Shown: piece by piece, positions 54,175 through 63,131 of the stretch
Layout: every line of letters starts with the position of its first letter
Numbering within the stretch: the stretch's first letter is position 1
Assembly: GCA_019639135.1 (NCBI GenBank)
Contig: JAHBSL010000001.1
Span: forward strand, 248,001-312,000
Source of the DNA: Acidobacteriota bacterium
Lineage (GTDB): Bacteria; Acidobacteriota; Blastocatellia; Pyrinomonadales; Pyrinomonadaceae
DNA length: 64,000 nucleotides
Direction: 5' to 3'
Program-made: the position numbers and the translations under genes
Notes under the pieces: generated by a model
Told to the model about the DNA's origin: nothing
Databases searched by the model: none
What the model saw: the letters and a program-made list of their open reading frames with translations, nothing else

Positions 54175-55035
54175 TCAGCGGCGGAGGCGAGCCCTTGCAA
54201 GATCAACGAAACGCATAATGCTCGGCGGGATCCGCTTGGCAATGCTGCCAAGCTGATACCGGATGCGCGGGCTGTCGTCAAACTCGCCTTCCATATCGAT
54301 TGTCGCCGTGATGGGGTTTGGGGGCAAGCGCTTGCGGATCTGCTCGATGAGCATCCGCGGCTTGCGGTAAGCAATACGAAGCGGGATGAGGCGAACCTCA
54401 CGCGCCCATTCCAGCTCAAGTGTGTCAGTAATCCATTTTGGGATCTGCTTTGCCTCATCGGCAAACGGCAGGTCGTCGATCTCAAGCCCGAGATATTTAT
54501 GGGCAAGCCCGATGGTCGTTATCACCCATTTGCGGCGGGTCGGGCTGACAACGTCAAGACACTTGTTCCAATCGAAATCCGCCGGCCGATTCGCCACCGC
54601 GTAATATATATCCCAAAGCCGCTCCTTATACTCCCCACCATCCGTCAGCCAATGAACGGCCATGATACGAAGATGGTCTTCCGCAGACGGAAATGTAATA
54701 AGGTTGCCGTCAATAAGCACTTCTCTCCGCTTGTCGTACAAAGTCTCGAAGGGAAGCGTGTCCAAATGGCGTAACCCGATATGCAAATCTACGGTTGCGC
54801 CTGTGGAGTTCAAATCGAGGTTGCGAAGCGAGGGAGTAACTGACAGAACGACCACGTCAATGTCCGAAAAAATGCGAAAACTGTCGGATGGGTAAGGAAG
54901 TTCGGAAACCCACCCCTTAATTATAAGAAAAGGGACGGACGCTCGATTCATCAGGTCGCTGAGTTGCGAAACCTGGACTTCGTGTAATCGCCGAATCAGC
55001 AAAGCATACTTTTCTGCGTCATACGTGTTCTCCAT
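54175..55035 (-). CDS. nucleotidyltransferase-family protein (PF14907 type)
   Basis: 286 residues from the ATG at 55035; the ATG at 55056 is also possible but lies in the loop of a hairpin. Neither has a clear Shine-Dalgarno. The Pol-beta-like core is visible: PFLIIKGWVSELPYPSDSFRIFSDIDVVVL, with the paired Asp (DIDV) as metal ligands, a third Asp in ATVDLHIGL, and EDHLRIMAVHWLTDGG. This family recurs in lasso-peptide clusters and in HprK/PqqD neighbourhoods, where it may nucleotidylate a peptide or lipid. The C-terminal 100 residues are basic. It is the third gene of the kinase-PqqD module and is followed directly by tsaB. Confidence 0.8.
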   Translation of the reverse strand: MENTYDAEKYALLIRRLHEVQVSQLSDLMNRASVPFLIIKGWVSELPYPSDSFRIFSDIDVVVLSVTPSLRNLDLNSTGATVDLHIGLRHLDTLPFETLYDKRREVLIDGNLITFPSAEDHLRIMAVHWLTDGGEYKERLWDIYYAVANRPADFDWNKCLDVVSPTRRKWVITTIGLAHKYLGLEIDDLPFADEAKQIPKWITDTLELEWAREVRLIPLRIAYRKPRMLIEQIRKRLPPNPITATIDMEGEFDDSPRIRYQLGSIAKRIPPSIMRFVDLARARLRR

Positions 55036-55042
55036 AACATAA

Positions 55043-55066
55043 AGACAGAGCCGCATGGCTCTGTCT
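55043..55066 (-). terminator. 10-bp perfect hairpin inside the PqqD operon (attenuator?)
   Basis: AGACAGAGCC pairs with GGCTCTGTCT around a 4-nt loop, between the PqqD stop (55095) and the nucleotidyltransferase start. On the minus strand it is followed by TTATGTT, a weak T-tract. It probably works as a partial terminator or an mRNA 3' protector, which would raise the first two genes' message over the third. Confidence 0.6.
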
Positions 55067-55094
55067 CTTTACATAAAAAACTGTATTCTCGCTA

Positions 55095-55601
55095 TCAGTT
55101 CGGCGTCGACGAACAAATACCCGCAAGATTACAATGAGGCGGACAACCAACGGGATTAGTGGTACAAACAAGTGAATTGTTTGTTCCCGCATCACCCTGG
55201 CAATTGCACGATGCGCTCGCCATTGCGCTCTTCGGGGCTACCAGCGACGCGACGATGGGCAGGGCGATCATCGAAGCGATACCGATCTTGCGGATGGCTT
55301 CGCGGCGGCTTTGGCCCTGAAACTTTGGTTCTACCTGAACCTCTAAAAGCGAACTTTCGTTAAGCTGGTCGATCGCGAGCCAAACAAGGTCGGAATCGAC
55401 ATTTGTCCCCGATTCGGAGGAAAGAAACTGTGCGATCTCCGGAACGGACGTCTTTCCGTCGCAGAAACGCCAAACGGCTGCAGCCGTCTTGTTAAGACAG
55501 TGGGCCTTATTTGTATCAAGGTCATAGACCAAAACCTCATCGGGCACTTCCTGTACCACCAGGCCTGCCTTCCGAGCAGTGGGATATTGCGGGTTGTTCA
55601 T
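55095..55601 (-). CDS. PqqD-domain protein with internal Tat-like signal and Cys-rich tail
   Basis: 168 residues from the ATG at 55601 (GGAGG 6 bp upstream). Residues 10-92 form a PqqD/RRE domain (DEVLVYDLDTNKAHCLNKTAAAVWRFCDG, VPEIAQFL...DLVWLAIDQLNESSLL). Then SRREAIRK (98-105), a hydrophobic stretch (106-121), and AxA sites at 126-128 and 128-130 form a Tat-like export signal in the middle of the protein. The last 38 residues carry six cysteines (132, 134, 146, 153, 157, 163) and end CSSTPN. PqqD domains bind leader peptides in RiPP maturation; here the domain and a peptide-like tail share one chain. Between an HprK-like kinase and a nucleotidyltransferase gene, the tail is a candidate modified peptide. 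Function unknown. Confidence 0.82.
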   Translation of the reverse strand: MNNPQYPTARKAGLVVQEVPDEVLVYDLDTNKAHCLNKTAAAVWRFCDGKTSVPEIAQFLSSESGTNVDSDLVWLAIDQLNESSLLEVQVEPKFQGQSRREAIRKIGIASMIALPIVASLVAPKSAMASASCNCQGDAGTNNSLVCTTNPVGCPPHCNLAGICSSTPN

Positions 55602-55656
55602 TATCTCCTCCAAGATTTAATCCGAACAAATCGGCAAATAGATTAGTTCAGGTTCT

Positions 55657-56523
55657 TTAAAATTCTCTATTACAAAATGAGAAAAGTAATTCGGCAAAGT
55701 CCGAGGCCTCGCCTCGCACACCTCTAAGGATTATTGCACGGCTAAGTGCCGATTTCAATACCTTAAGCGAAAATTCTGCATCGATCGTCATCGGGATAGT
55801 ATGGCTTATCACCTCGATGATACCATTTCCCGGCGTTAGCCTTTCGGGCTGCCATTCGGCCCCAGGCTCGTAACTTGTCAAAACGACGGCACCTACCTCC
55901 ACCGGCTCTGTCGCTGCCCTGCCGCCGAGCTTTTCGACCGGGATACCGTCCTCGCTCCATTTCCTGCCGCCGTTCGTGATCGAAAGTGCCCTTGCAAAGG
56001 GATGAACAAGGCCATCCGGAGCAAGCACGGCGTACTCATCGGAAAAATAGAGTGCACCTCGTTTGACGCACTCGGCGACCAGTGTTGTCTTTCCCGAACC
56101 GCTATTCCCCGGGATCATTATCGCCTTGCCACCCCAGGAAATGACGCCGGAATGTACAAAAACCCGACCCTTTGCAAACTGCGATATCTTTATCCGCAGA
56201 ATCCGAACAAAAAGCTCAAGCGTCTGGCGAAGATCGCCCGAAGCGGTCGTGTATTCGCCAACAGACGTTAACTCATAGTTGCCACTGCCACTCTCTGTAA
56301 TGACGAACTCGTGTTCTGCTATTGCCGAACCGGCGTCCAATAACCGGCACTGCCCGAGCATCGCTCTGTCGGCAACTTCAAAGAGCCTTTCGCTCAGTAC
56401 GAGGCTGTCAGCGGCCACCGAGACCGAAACGCCATATACCTCAATTGCAAATTTGATATGATCTCCCTCGACAAAATAGAATTCACCAAAGGGTTGAGAT
56501 TCGTTGCTTCCGAGTTCCAACAT
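55657..56523 (-). CDS. HprK-like P-loop kinase
   Basis: 288 residues from the ATG at 56523. The C-terminal domain resembles HPr kinase: GKAIMIPGNSGSGKTTLVAECVKRGALYFSDEYAVLAPDG, with the Walker A loop GNSGSGKTT near 145 and SDEY as the probable metal-binding acid. The N-terminal 120 residues are unlike classical HprK. PTS genes are absent nearby, so HPr is an unlikely substrate. The databases name such proteins HprK-related kinase A and list them with PqqD-like partners. Lasso-peptide kinases of this fold phosphorylate a C-terminal Ser of the precursor. It is the first gene of the PqqD/NTase module. Confidence 0.85.
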   Translation of the reverse strand: MLELGSNESQPFGEFYFVEGDHIKFAIEVYGVSVSVAADSLVLSERLFEVADRAMLGQCRLLDAGSAIAEHEFVITESGSGNYELTSVGEYTTASGDLRQTLELFVRILRIKISQFAKGRVFVHSGVISWGGKAIMIPGNSGSGKTTLVAECVKRGALYFSDEYAVLAPDGLVHPFARALSITNGGRKWSEDGIPVEKLGGRAATEPVEVGAVVLTSYEPGAEWQPERLTPGNGIIEVISHTIPMTIDAEFSLKVLKSALSRAIILRGVRGEASDFAELLFSFCNREF

Positions 56524-56561
56524 CAAATAATTCGTAAACCTAGCATTTTTGGATAGTTACG

Positions 56562-57578
56562 TCAATGTTTTTTCGTTGCCATCCAAAGCAGGAATGCCGA
56601 AACCATTGAAACAGACGAAACAGCCAATACCTCTGCTATCTCTGATCGCACGATCAAGGTAATCGCCGCGACCGTCGTGATCGCGGCCAGGAATCCATAA
56701 AGGAGCGTAACACTTGTATGCGTTGCTCCATTGATCACCATTCGCTGATAGATATGGCTGCGATGCGCCTTCCAAACCTTTTCCTGATTAAACAGACGCC
56801 GGAATAATGTAAAGATCGTATCGAAAAGAAATGGAAAAACAACAAGGGCGGCAAACATTGGAACGATCCCAGCCGGAGTGGATGGGCTATTTAAGGCGAT
56901 CAATGGGAAAGCTGCGAATACAAAGCCAAGGAAAGCGCTTCCGACGTCGCCCATAAAGATCCGCGCCGGACTCCTGTTAAGAAAGAGAAATCCGATCGAT
57001 GCTCCGCCCACAGCGATCGAGAGCCATTTGACGTCATCGGTTCCGGTAATAAGAGCAAAAACAAACCACCCTGCGGCGGCAACAACGGCTTGAAGTCCGG
57101 CGATGCCGTCGATTCCGTCCATGAAATTGTAGGCATTGATCACCCAAAGGATCGCGCCGAACGTAATCGGGATAGAGAAAAAGCCGAGAGTGATCGATCC
57201 TTTCCCAAGCAGGTAGCTAATCTCGATTATTGGTCCGCTATCAGAGATCACAAGTGCGGCAGCGATAGAGTGAGCAAAAAGCCGTATATAAAAAGGAAGG
57301 CCACGAAGGTCGTCAACGAAACTGACGCCCGCCACAAGTAGCCCGCCGAGCAAAAAGCCCCATGAGATCGCGTACCCACTAATTACCGAACCGACGATGT
57401 ATCCGATCATCACGGTCGCAACTATTCCGATGCCGCCGGCCCGCGGTACAGGTGAGGTATGCGAGCTCCTTTCATTCGGTATGTCGAGAACTTGCCGACG
57501 AAGCCCCCAACGCCGAACCAGTTCGACGGAAAGAAAGCCGACTGCCGCGCTGATAATGAGAATCAATACCTCGGTCAT
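56562..57578 (-). CDS. undecaprenyl-phosphate sugar-1-phosphate transferase (WecA/WbpL type)
   Basis: A 338-residue protein with about ten helices. It belongs to the MraY/WecA family that starts glycan assembly on undecaprenyl phosphate. FVDDLRGLPFYIRLFAHSIAA, INAYNFMDGIDGIAG (DGxDG catalytic motif) and KAHRSHIYQRMVINGATH (HxxxxH) are all present. By neighbours it is comparable to WbpL, which loads an N-acetyl-fucosamine-type sugar. Its start overlaps the epimerase stop by 4 bp (ATGA). It is the last gene of the polysaccharide operon. Confidence 0.9.
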   Translation of the reverse strand: MTEVLILIISAAVGFLSVELVRRWGLRRQVLDIPNERSSHTSPVPRAGGIGIVATVMIGYIVGSVISGYAISWGFLLGGLLVAGVSFVDDLRGLPFYIRLFAHSIAAALVISDSGPIIEISYLLGKGSITLGFFSIPITFGAILWVINAYNFMDGIDGIAGLQAVVAAAGWFVFALITGTDDVKWLSIAVGGASIGFLFLNRSPARIFMGDVGSAFLGFVFAAFPLIALNSPSTPAGIVPMFAALVVFPFLFDTIFTLFRRLFNQEKVWKAHRSHIYQRMVINGATHTSVTLLYGFLAAITTVAAITLIVRSEIAEVLAVSSVSMVSAFLLWMATKKH

Positions 57579-58540
57579 TTTTGATCGATCCGAGCCCTTA
57601 CATCGCGTTTGATCGCCTCGACAAGCGGCATTGGATCAAGATGCGTAAACGCCTTTGCCAGGGCAGTAGTAGAATAAACATCCTCTGAGAACCAGGTCTC
57701 AAGCGAACGACCAATGCGTCCAAACGGGCCGCCGAGCAGCTTTCCTCCAACTGAAACAAACCGGGCAAACGATTCCGGTATATGAATTCGCGGAATTTTG
57801 CGCCCGAGTTCGCCGGATATCGCACATACGATCTCGGCCATTGTCCCGGGCGGCGAAGCGATGTTCAGGATCTGTGCTCGATCCGTGCCTGATTCCGTCA
57901 AAAACGACCGGCAGGCCGCCGCAATATCGCCCACATAGGTCAGGCTTTTCCGGTTCTCACCGCGCCCGAGCCAAACAAATCGCCCGCGGTCAATCGCCTT
58001 CACAAGCCTCGCGAAATTGCCTTTGCTACCCTCGCCGATCACGGGCGCCGGCCTGAAGATACAGAGCGACACCTTGCTGGCACCGAATGCCTCGATCGCA
58101 GCCGTTTCGGAATCGAGCTTGCTTTGAGCATAGGCATCGCGCGGCAGCTTCCGATCCGTTTCCTTCCGCGGTTCTGCGGCGGTTCCGCCCCCGCCGTAAA
58201 CCAGGACCGAACTCATCAGCACGAACTTCTTAACTCCAGCACGGCGGGCGGCCAACGCCATATTTTTTGTTCCCTCAACGTTCACCTCCCTGTAAACACG
58301 ATCGCGTATTTTGCCAAATCGGTGGGCGATTCCCGCACAGTGGATAACTGCATCGAAAGGCTGATCGGCAAAAAGCCGGTCCACTGCATAATGATCCGAT
58401 ACATCCAGAGCAACCATGTTTCGACCTGGCTCTGATGAGTTTCGGCACGTGCCGACTACATCCAGTCCGGCGACTTCGAGTTCTTCAAAGATCCGCCCGC
58501 CAATAAAGCCTGTGGCACCTGTTACGAGGACCTTCATCAT
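57575..58540 (-). CDS. NAD-dependent epimerase/dehydratase (WbjF/WbpK-like)
   Basis: 321 residues from the ATG at 58540 (or 58537), directly after the glycosyltransferase stop; the longer frame lies in that gene. It is an extended SDR: GATGFIGGRIFEEL (NAD loop), MSSVLVYG with the catalytic Ser, and YAQSK as YxxxK. RPAPVIGEGSKGNF and LTYVGDIAAACRSFL are typical of the sugar-nucleotide epimerases paired with WecA/WbpL-like transferases. It probably epimerises or reduces a UDP-sugar used as the first residue. The exact substrate is not clear. Confidence 0.85.
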   Translation of the reverse strand: MMKVLVTGATGFIGGRIFEELEVAGLDVVGTCRNSSEPGRNMVALDVSDHYAVDRLFADQPFDAVIHCAGIAHRFGKIRDRVYREVNVEGTKNMALAARRAGVKKFVLMSSVLVYGGGGTAAEPRKETDRKLPRDAYAQSKLDSETAAIEAFGASKVSLCIFRPAPVIGEGSKGNFARLVKAIDRGRFVWLGRGENRKSLTYVGDIAAACRSFLTESGTDRAQILNIASPPGTMAEIVCAISGELGRKIPRIHIPESFARFVSVGGKLLGGPFGRIGRSLETWFSEDVYSTTALAKAFTHLDPMPLVEAIKRDVRARIDQK

Positions 58541-58541
58541 C

Positions 58542-59786
58542 CTAGGAAAGCTCCCGCAAATACGATCCGATCGCGACTTCGGGGGTATATTTCTCGATTG
58601 CCGCCGCACGTGCACGTTTTCGCATTTCGTCAAGGTCACCACGGCGGGCACTGATCTCACGAATGATTTCCACCAGAGCTTCCGGTTGCCCTGGAGGAAT
58701 ATGCCACCCGACATCTTCTTCGTCGATCACACGTGCAAGCTCTGAGCCGTTTTCGGTCAAGGCAAGTATAGGCATCCCGGTGGCGAGCGTGTTGTAGGTC
58801 CGGCTCGGCATCGCGGTGCCCCACATTCCTTTGACCAGAGAGATGATCGCAACGTCGCCTGCATTTAGGAATATCCGCTGTTGTTCGCGAGGTAACTGGC
58901 CGAGTATCGAAATATTCTCAAGCCCCAGCGACGTGACCTCATTCCTTAGCCACGGCAATTTCGCACCGGAACCAACGAAGATGAAATGGATCGGTTCTTT
59001 TTTCAGCATTTTGGCTGCGGAAACGATCGATTCGATATCGGTCGGATGACCAATATTTCCGGCGTAAAGGAATACGAACTTTTCCTTTATCCCAAGTTCG
59101 TCGAGCAATTCGTTCTCATCTCTCGGACGCGGTTCGATGTTGGCCATGTCGGCCCAGTTCGGGATCACCGCGATCGGAACGTCCAAACCGGATGTTTTAG
59201 CCTGAAGAAGTTCCTTCATATCGCGGCCGACCGCGATTATCTTCGCTGTATGCTTGTACAACCAACGATTTGCAACTTCAATCGCGCGGACCAGAAGCGA
59301 ACTACGCTTTGCCCCCGAAACTGCTACCAGTATGTCCGGATAAAGGTCGTGCAAAAGTAGATAGTAGCCTGCTCCTTTCATCAATGCGGCGAAGCCCGTT
59401 TGGTAAGGAAGGCTAGGCGGGGCGGTGACAGCAAGCACCTTGTCGCCCCGACGAAACTTGATGAAAGACCTAACGAACATAGTCATCCCCAGAGTGAGCA
59501 TATTGATCAGCCGAAAAGCGAGCACATTCTTGTCTAAGCGCGTTCCCCAGCAGCGGAATATTTCGACTCCGTTCCTGATCTCATGGCTCGGTCCCTTTTT
59601 CCCCTTGGAAGCGTAATTGGGCTGCCCGCAAATGAACTTCACGTCGAAGTGTGGAGCAAGGCCCTCGGCAGTTTGGGTCATATAATGTCCAGTTGCGTTC
59701 TCTTCCGGATAGTAAAGCTCACAGACGATCCAAAGCCGCTGTTTCGCCTTGTCGGATGCCTTAATGTCGTTCGAGTCACCGTTCAT
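58542..59786 (-). CDS. glycosyltransferase family 4, WbuB/WbjE-like
   Basis: A 414-residue GT-B glycosyltransferase. The N-half has LYYPEENATGHYMTQTAEGLA and FICGQPNYASKGKKG, as in WbuB-like enzymes. The C-half has FVFLYAGNIGHPTDIESIVSAA and TGMPILALTENGSELARVIDEEDVGW, in which the donor is bound. WbuB and WbjE transfer N-acetyl-L-fucosamine, and the window encodes UDP-FucNAc synthesis just upstream, so that donor is likely. The start overlaps the previous glycosyltransferase by 11 bp. Confidence 0.85.
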   Translation of the reverse strand: MNGDSNDIKASDKAKQRLWIVCELYYPEENATGHYMTQTAEGLAPHFDVKFICGQPNYASKGKKGPSHEIRNGVEIFRCWGTRLDKNVLAFRLINMLTLGMTMFVRSFIKFRRGDKVLAVTAPPSLPYQTGFAALMKGAGYYLLLHDLYPDILVAVSGAKRSSLLVRAIEVANRWLYKHTAKIIAVGRDMKELLQAKTSGLDVPIAVIPNWADMANIEPRPRDENELLDELGIKEKFVFLYAGNIGHPTDIESIVSAAKMLKKEPIHFIFVGSGAKLPWLRNEVTSLGLENISILGQLPREQQRIFLNAGDVAIISLVKGMWGTAMPSRTYNTLATGMPILALTENGSELARVIDEEDVGWHIPPGQPEALVEIIREISARRGDLDEMRKRARAAAIEKYTPEVAIGSYLRELS

Positions 59787-60954
59787 TTTTCGCGATTACA
59801 TAGTCGAGAGCATTCAACATCGCAACTTCATGTTCGGGCTTTGCGAGCCACTCCTCTGCTAACAGCCGGGCCGAACGAGACATTGAATTGTATGTATCCT
59901 GGTCCATTCCAGCGGCTTTGGCTATTGTGTCCCGCCAGCCGGTTTCGTCTTTTAGAGCGACAACAAAACCCGCGTTTCTGTCTGCAACCTCCGACCAGAT
60001 GGTATTTTCGCTAATGATCAATGGGCATCCCGCAGCAAGAGCCTCGAGAAATACATACCCAAAGTTCTCATTGAGTGTTGGGAGTACGAAAAAATGTGCC
60101 TGTTTCATCAGTTCCAAAAGTTCGTCATTTGAGACGCCGCCAAGTACTTGAATATCAACCTTTCCTGAAAGCGACTCGATCAGATTCTTACAAGCATGCC
60201 AATAGTCCCGATCTTCAACCGGTCCAACAACCGATAAAGTTATGCTGTTCAACGAAATATGTCCGAGTTGTTCAAGCAGAAACTTAAGATTCTTTTTCGG
60301 CGCTATCCTTGAAGCAAAAATCAATCGAACACTTCCAACCGGCTTTTTCGGCTTAATACTGAGCGCGAAATCGGGAAGGATCTGGGCAGGTGGGAGGTCA
60401 GGAGCGACCTGTATGTCCGAACTTCCCCCGATCGCATTCTTGATATCAGGAACCTCAGTCTCAGTCGTTGCCCGCCAGACAACACCATCGAATAGGCCAA
60501 AAACTCGTGCCATTGCCAAGTATGATCGCTTCTTTCCGGTCTTGTGGCTCAAAGCACCCGCTGAAAGCTCTCCGCACGGCGAAAGCAATGTCGGGACTGA
60601 CCTGATCGATCGTCGCCGCCGAGCCGTCAGATATTTTCGAGTGAGACCCGCAAAAACGCTATTCAAATAAACAGCGTCCGGATCGGCCTCTTCGATCAAA
60701 GTATGGAGCGTTCTGGTCGAGATAAAGCCTCGGCTCGCGTAATAGACCCGCGCCGGCCCGAGCGTCGTCCACGAATCGCGGACGACAGATTTGGGCAGTC
60801 TTCTCGCCGGCCCGTCCAGATCAGAGGTAAGCACAAAAAAATCAAAGCGATCTGAAAGACGTTCGATCATGTTTCGTATCGTCCACATTCCGCCTCCGCC
60901 ACCGAAGCCCGGCAGATAATACTGGCAGATCACGAGGACACGCGGTTTCGACAT
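59776..60954 (-). CDS. glycosyltransferase family 4
   Basis: A 392-residue GT-B enzyme. The N-terminus is ICQYYLPGFGGGGGMWTIRNMIERLSDRFDFFVLTSD, a Gly-rich acceptor loop. The C-half has RLIFASRIAPKKNLKFLLEQL and ENFGYVFLEALAAGCPLIIS (the EX7E motif). It acts in the cytoplasm on a lipid-linked oligosaccharide; donor and linkage are unknown. It lies 8 bp behind the 2-epimerase and overlaps the next glycosyltransferase. Confidence 0.85.
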   Translation of the reverse strand: MSKPRVLVICQYYLPGFGGGGGMWTIRNMIERLSDRFDFFVLTSDLDGPARRLPKSVVRDSWTTLGPARVYYASRGFISTRTLHTLIEEADPDAVYLNSVFAGLTRKYLTARRRRSIRSVPTLLSPCGELSAGALSHKTGKKRSYLAMARVFGLFDGVVWRATTETEVPDIKNAIGGSSDIQVAPDLPPAQILPDFALSIKPKKPVGSVRLIFASRIAPKKNLKFLLEQLGHISLNSITLSVVGPVEDRDYWHACKNLIESLSGKVDIQVLGGVSNDELLELMKQAHFFVLPTLNENFGYVFLEALAAGCPLIISENTIWSEVADRNAGFVVALKDETGWRDTIAKAAGMDQDTYNSMSRSARLLAEEWLAKPEHEVAMLNALDYVIAKNER

Positions 60955-60962
60955 CGGGGATT

Positions 60963-62063
60963 CTATGAGGAATAGGCCCTGACGTTGGTGTAGCCGAGCA
61001 CGATCTTGCTAACAACATTTGCAACGTTGGTGGCGAGATATTCTTTAGGCGGCGTCCAATTGGCCGGTTGGGAGAGGGCAAGATCGACACAACGGAGTAT
61101 TGCTTCGGGGGCTCCGCCGCTGAGAATATTGCTCCCGCACTCGATCGTTTCCGGGCGCTCGGTCACATCACGAACCGTCACGTTGGGAATGCCGAAGATA
61201 CAGCACTCTTCCTGCACGGTGCCGCTGTCAGTAAGAACAGCAAGTGCATTCTTTTCGAGCTTTACAAAGTCAAAGAAACCCATTGCATCGACGAGGCGGA
61301 TCTGGGAGGTATCGATATCAGTACCAAACTCTCTGATCTTGCTTGCGGTTCGCGGATGAACACTAACGAAGATCGGTTTTCCGTATTTCGAGCCGACAGC
61401 AGAAAGTCCCTTGAAGATCCCTTGCATTCTTTCGGGAAGGTCAACGTTCTCGGAGCGGTGAAGCGTGACAAGGAAGTATTCAAAGCGTTCAGTGCCGAGC
61501 CGGGCAAGGGCATCGCTCTCTTCTATCTTTGTTGAATACGATTCAAGCACTTCATTGATCGGGTTGCCGGTAACATAGATCCGCTCTCGTTCGATTCCCT
61601 CTCGCACCAAATTATCCTTGCTCCGGCCCGTATAAGGCATCAGTATGGTGCTTGAATGGTCTATCAATCGCCGGTTTATCTCTTCGGGAACACGATCATC
61701 GTAACAGCGATTTCCGGCCTCCATATGAAACACCGGAATACGCCGGCGGGCGGCCACGATTGCACTCAGAGCACTGTTCGTATCGCCAAGGATAAGGATC
61801 TTTTCCGGCCGCTTTTCTTCTAGTACCTGATCGATTCCTGCGAGAATCTGCGAAACCTGTTCACCGAAACTCGCCGAACGAATACCGAGATGGACGTCCG
61901 GTTGTCGTACCTCAAGGTCACGGATAAAGATATCGCTCAGGCTCTCGTCATAATTCTGGCCCGTGTGAACCGTGATATGCTCGCAATGCTGGTCTAGTAC
62001 CTTCATCACAAGCGAAAGCCGGATAATCTCCGGCCTTGTTCCAAAGATCGTCATTACTCGCAT
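60963..62063 (-). CDS. fnlC: UDP-sugar 2-epimerase of the FucNAc pathway (FnlC/WbjD)
   Basis: A 366-residue non-hydrolysing 2-epimerase (WecB superfamily): TIFGTRPEIIRLSLVMKVL, HTGQNYDESLSDIF, ILGDTNSALSAI, HMEAGNRCYDDRVPEEINRRLIDH and TDSGTVQEEC. The HMEAGNRC-DDRVPEE form is that of FnlC/WbjD/CapG rather than WecB. It should convert UDP-2-acetamido-2,6-dideoxy-L-talose to UDP-N-acetyl-L-fucosamine, the last step of the pathway. The start lies 6 bp behind the dehydratase gene. Confidence 0.88.
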   Translation of the reverse strand: MRVMTIFGTRPEIIRLSLVMKVLDQHCEHITVHTGQNYDESLSDIFIRDLEVRQPDVHLGIRSASFGEQVSQILAGIDQVLEEKRPEKILILGDTNSALSAIVAARRRIPVFHMEAGNRCYDDRVPEEINRRLIDHSSTILMPYTGRSKDNLVREGIERERIYVTGNPINEVLESYSTKIEESDALARLGTERFEYFLVTLHRSENVDLPERMQGIFKGLSAVGSKYGKPIFVSVHPRTASKIREFGTDIDTSQIRLVDAMGFFDFVKLEKNALAVLTDSGTVQEECCIFGIPNVTVRDVTERPETIECGSNILSGGAPEAILRCVDLALSQPANWTPPKEYLATNVANVVSKIVLGYTNVRAYSS

Positions 62064-62069
62064 ATCACT

Positions 62070-63131
62070 TTATCCTGCGGCTGAGAGAAAGCGTTCGATC
62101 TCGCCACCAGCACTCCTCAAAAGCTCTCTTAGTTCACCGCCTGAAATGTTGTTGTCCTTCGATGAATACTCAGCATCGAGAGCGGGCGTGAGTTCGTCCG
62201 TTCCGCGAACTTCCGGCAGAACCGGGAGTATCGCATAGTAATCTCCTCTCTCGACCGTTCGATAGCATTCCTCCTCAGAGACCATGATCTCGTGGATCTT
62301 CTCTCCCGGCCTGATCCCCGTGAAAACTATCGGCAACTCTTCGTCATTCATGAGTGCCTTAGCGACATCTACTATCTTCGCAGCCGCCACTTTCGGCACA
62401 TAGGTCTCACCCGGTCGTCCGGTCCTCAACGCGGCAAAGACGGTATCGACAGCACGGTCGAGACTCAGCAAGAATCTGGTCATTTCGGGAAGTGTAACTG
62501 TTAGCGGTTGTTTGTTCCTGACCTGTTCGACGAAGAGCGGGACGATCGAGCCCCGCGATGCGATCACGTTTCCATAACGGACACACATTATTCTACACCC
62601 CGGAAGATCACGGTTCGCTTCGAGAAGAACACGTTCCTGTAAGGCCTTCGTCATTCCCATCACGTTAATGGGTTTGCATGCCTTGTCGGTAGAAATACCG
62701 ACAACGGTCTCGACCGGCAGCCGAAGTTCCCTTATTGCCCGGACGATATTCGCTGCACCATTGATGTTGGTCAGGACGGCTTCGTAAGGAAAATATTCGC
62801 AGCTAGGAACCTGTTTTAGGGCCGCTGCGTGAAAGACAACATCCGTATCCGCCAGAGCCCCGGCGACCGCTGCCGAGTCGCGAACGTCGCCGATCCGAAA
62901 TTGGAGCACATTTCGCGAATTCTGGTAGATCACCTCATCGGTCGCAGCCGTGCGGTGCAGATACTCCAGCCTCATGAAGTGCTGCTTGGCCTCGTCGCGA
63001 GAGAAGACTGTAATGCGCTCGGGCATGCCCATTTCGCCCAAAAGGATCCGGCGGACCAGGGTCTTGCCAAGCGAGCCGGTGCCGCCGGTCACAAGTATCT
63101 TTTTGCCCTTCAAGGGCTTTGCTACTTCCAT
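62070..63131 (-). CDS. fnlA: UDP-GlcNAc 4,6-dehydratase/5-epimerase (FnlA/WbjB/CapE)
   Basis: A 353-residue protein. NAD loop VTGGTGSLGKTLVRRIL, AALKQVPSCEYFPYEAVLTNINGA, ISTDKACKPINVMGMTKALQE (the MGMTK form of YxxxK, found in this subfamily), and the C-terminus EECYRTVERGDYYAILPVLPE. It starts the UDP-L-FucNAc route from UDP-GlcNAc by dehydration and epimerisation at C5 and C3. The MxxxK change is characteristic of CapE/WbjB inverting dehydratases. It overlaps the upstream reductase gene by 10 bp. Confidence 0.88.
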   Translation of the reverse strand: MEVAKPLKGKKILVTGGTGSLGKTLVRRILLGEMGMPERITVFSRDEAKQHFMRLEYLHRTAATDEVIYQNSRNVLQFRIGDVRDSAAVAGALADTDVVFHAAALKQVPSCEYFPYEAVLTNINGAANIVRAIRELRLPVETVVGISTDKACKPINVMGMTKALQERVLLEANRDLPGCRIMCVRYGNVIASRGSIVPLFVEQVRNKQPLTVTLPEMTRFLLSLDRAVDTVFAALRTGRPGETYVPKVAAAKIVDVAKALMNDEELPIVFTGIRPGEKIHEIMVSEEECYRTVERGDYYAILPVLPEVRGTDELTPALDAEYSSKDNNISGGELRELLRSAGGEIERFLSAAG

